Assembly (NCBI GenBank): GCA_017624645.1
Contig: JAGAMQ010000139.1
Span: 1 to 8,157, forward strand
Origin: Oscillospiraceae bacterium
Lineage (GTDB): Bacteria; Bacillota; Clostridia; Oscillospirales; Oscillospiraceae
Length of the DNA: 8,157 nucleotides
Direction of reading: 5' to 3'
Part shown: piece after piece, positions 7,534 through 8,157 of the stretch
Layout: the number at the start of each line of letters is the position of its first letter
Position numbering within the stretch: position 1 is the first letter of the stretch
Made by a program: the position numbers and the translations under genes
Notes under the pieces: model-generated
What the model saw: only the letters and a program-made list of their open reading frames with translations
What the model was told of the DNA's origin: nothing
The model's database searches: none

Positions 7534-7626
7534 TCTCATTCCATAAGAACCTTCCCGGGCATCGGAAAACGCCGTTCTGACGAAAAGGCCCAACACCTTG
7601 CGGTGCCGAATTACTCCCTCAATACG
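7526..7626 (-). promoter_or_regulatory. yybP-ykoY family manganese riboswitch aptamer
   Basis: Reading the minus strand, CGTATtGAG (7626-7618) pairs with CTCATACG (7533-7526) as P1, with one bulged T. Inside P1 are the family landmarks: GAGGGAGTAA directly after the 5' arm, a short GGCACC/GGTGTT hairpin with a GCAA loop, a CGTCAG segment followed by ACGGC, GGTTCTT, and GAGAC just before the closing 3' arm. These match the layout I recall for yybP-ykoY RNAs (Rfam RF00080), which bind Mn2+. P1 formation would sequester the 5' arm of the following terminator, so metal binding should favour read-through into the P-type ATPase (an ON switch). The predicted transcription start coincides with the beginning of P1. 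The assignment rests on motif recognition, not a covariance-model score. Confidence 0.85.
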
Positions 7627-7632
7627 ATACCC

Positions 7633-7661
7633 ATTTTAGCCAAGAAAATTCTTCTTGTCAA
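7633..7661 (-). promoter_or_regulatory. Promoter of the riboswitch-ATPase transcript
   Basis: The minus strand has a perfect TTGACA (7661-7656), a 17-bp spacer and TAAAAT (7638-7633). Transcription should start near 7626. The 25-30 bp upstream of the -35 box (about 7662-7690) are strongly AT-rich and could act as an UP element. Such a strong constitutive promoter fits control exerted downstream by the riboswitch terminator. Confidence 0.8.
7641..7657. promoter_or_regulatory. Inverted repeat in the ATPase promoter spacer
   Basis: CAAGAA (7641-7646), AATTC, then TTCTTG (7652-7657) is a perfect 6-bp dyad lying between the -35 and -10 boxes and touching the -35. It could be a transcription-factor site, which would add protein control to the riboswitch. 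It is short and AT-rich, so chance is a real alternative. Confidence 0.3.
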
Positions 7662-7761
7662 GGTAATTTATGAAAATTTAATATTTACAGGACTGTTCTT
7701 TCCTAGAAAAGAAATCTGTCTCTGTAGCACATGAATACTGCACAACAAAACACATACCGGG

Positions 7762-8157
7762 TCATCCTCCGGCGGCGAAATCCCGGGGACTGATCCCATA
7801 TTCGGATTTGAACGCCCGGTAAAAGCTGGTATAATCGGAAAAGCCGCAGCTTCGGCATACCTGTCCCGCAGGTTCCCCCGCCAGCAAAAGCTGCCGGGCA
7901 AGCAAAAGCCTGCGCATCATCAGATATCGGTATACACTGACCCCCACTTCCCTGGTAAAGGCATGGGACAGATAGTATTTGCTCACATAGAAACGATCTG
8001 CCAACACATCCAGTGACAGGGCTTCTGACAGGTGCTCCGCGATATATTTGAGGACCTTCTGTGTCAGCTCCGAATGTTGCTGCGCGGTTTCCTGCTCCTG
8101 CCGGGTATTCAGCGCCATTCGATTCAGCTGCACCATAAACTGCAGGAACTGTCCGTA
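7762..8157 (-). CDS. AraC family transcriptional regulator, C-terminal part (5' end outside window)
   Basis: The frame is open from the right edge to a TGA at 7762-7764, giving 131 visible residues. An internal ATG at 8136 exists, but coding sequence continues upstream of it (YGQFLQF), so the gene is cut by the window edge rather than starting there. The visible part is the AraC/XylS DNA-binding domain with two helix-turn-helix units: about residues 49-70 (LDVLADRFYVSKYYLSHAF) and about 97-120, ending in the family hallmark CGFSDYTSFYRAFKSEYGISPRDF-type segment (104-127). A linker helix with RRLLLARQLLL lies between them. The missing N-terminal part probably holds a sugar/effector-binding cupin domain. 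No clear terminator follows within about 100 nt, but the next gene has its own promoter. Target genes are unknown; they may lie off the window. Confidence 0.9.
   Translation of the reverse strand, partial: YGQFLQFMVQLNRMALNTRQEQETAQQHSELTQKVLKYIAEHLSEALSLDVLADRFYVSKYYLSHAFTREVGVSVYRYLMMRRLLLARQLLLAGEPAGQVCRSCGFSDYTSFYRAFKSEYGISPRDFAAGG

Noticed and set aside
7696..7713. TTCTTT / AAAGAA inverted repeat downstream of the AraC gene as a terminator
   Set aside because: The stem is only six A/T-rich pairs and no T-run follows on the minus strand, so it does not look like an intrinsic terminator.

Overview
The window looks like chromosomal DNA of a moderately GC-rich member of the Firmicutes, most likely a Clostridia/Oscillospirales-type gut anaerobe. 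That placement is an inference from strong AGGAGG ribosome binding sites, GTG starts, TTGACA/TATAAT promoters with TGn extensions, intrinsic terminators, and the gene types: a YhaN-like ATPase, a DUF554 protein, and a riboswitch-controlled P-type ATPase. No mobile element, CRISPR array, tRNA or rRNA was seen.

Layout. (1) 1-2940, plus strand: an operon entered midway. It holds the last codons of an upstream gene, then a 713-residue SMC/Rad50-like ATPase whose GTG start overlaps the upstream stop, then a DUF554 membrane protein 2 nt further on. (2) 2984-4066, minus strand: serC (phosphoserine aminotransferase), convergent with the operon across a shared hairpin and with its own promoter. (3) 4171-4746, plus strand: a short nitroreductase-family flavoprotein. 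Its promoter carries a perfect 7-bp inverted repeat around the -10 box. (4) 4783-7461, minus strand: a P2-type cation ATPase, convergent with the nitroreductase across a bidirectional terminator. Its leader (7491-7661) holds a strong promoter, an RNA matching the yybP-ykoY manganese riboswitch, and an intrinsic terminator that shares bases with the riboswitch P1 helix. (5) 7762-8157, minus strand: the C-terminal DNA-binding half of an AraC-family regulator that runs off the right edge.

How the parts work together. The most informative unit is the riboswitch-ATPase pair. A Mn2+-sensing leader of the transcription-termination type sits directly before a calcium-type P-ATPase that keeps the full set of SERCA-like cation ligands. 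This suggests a Mn2+ (and possibly Ca2+) exporter switched on by excess metal. The other genes are separate small transcription units. I found no clearly undescribed multi-gene system. The least understood parts are the membrane-anchored YhaN-like ATPase with its DUF554 neighbour, and the putative operator in front of the nitroreductase.
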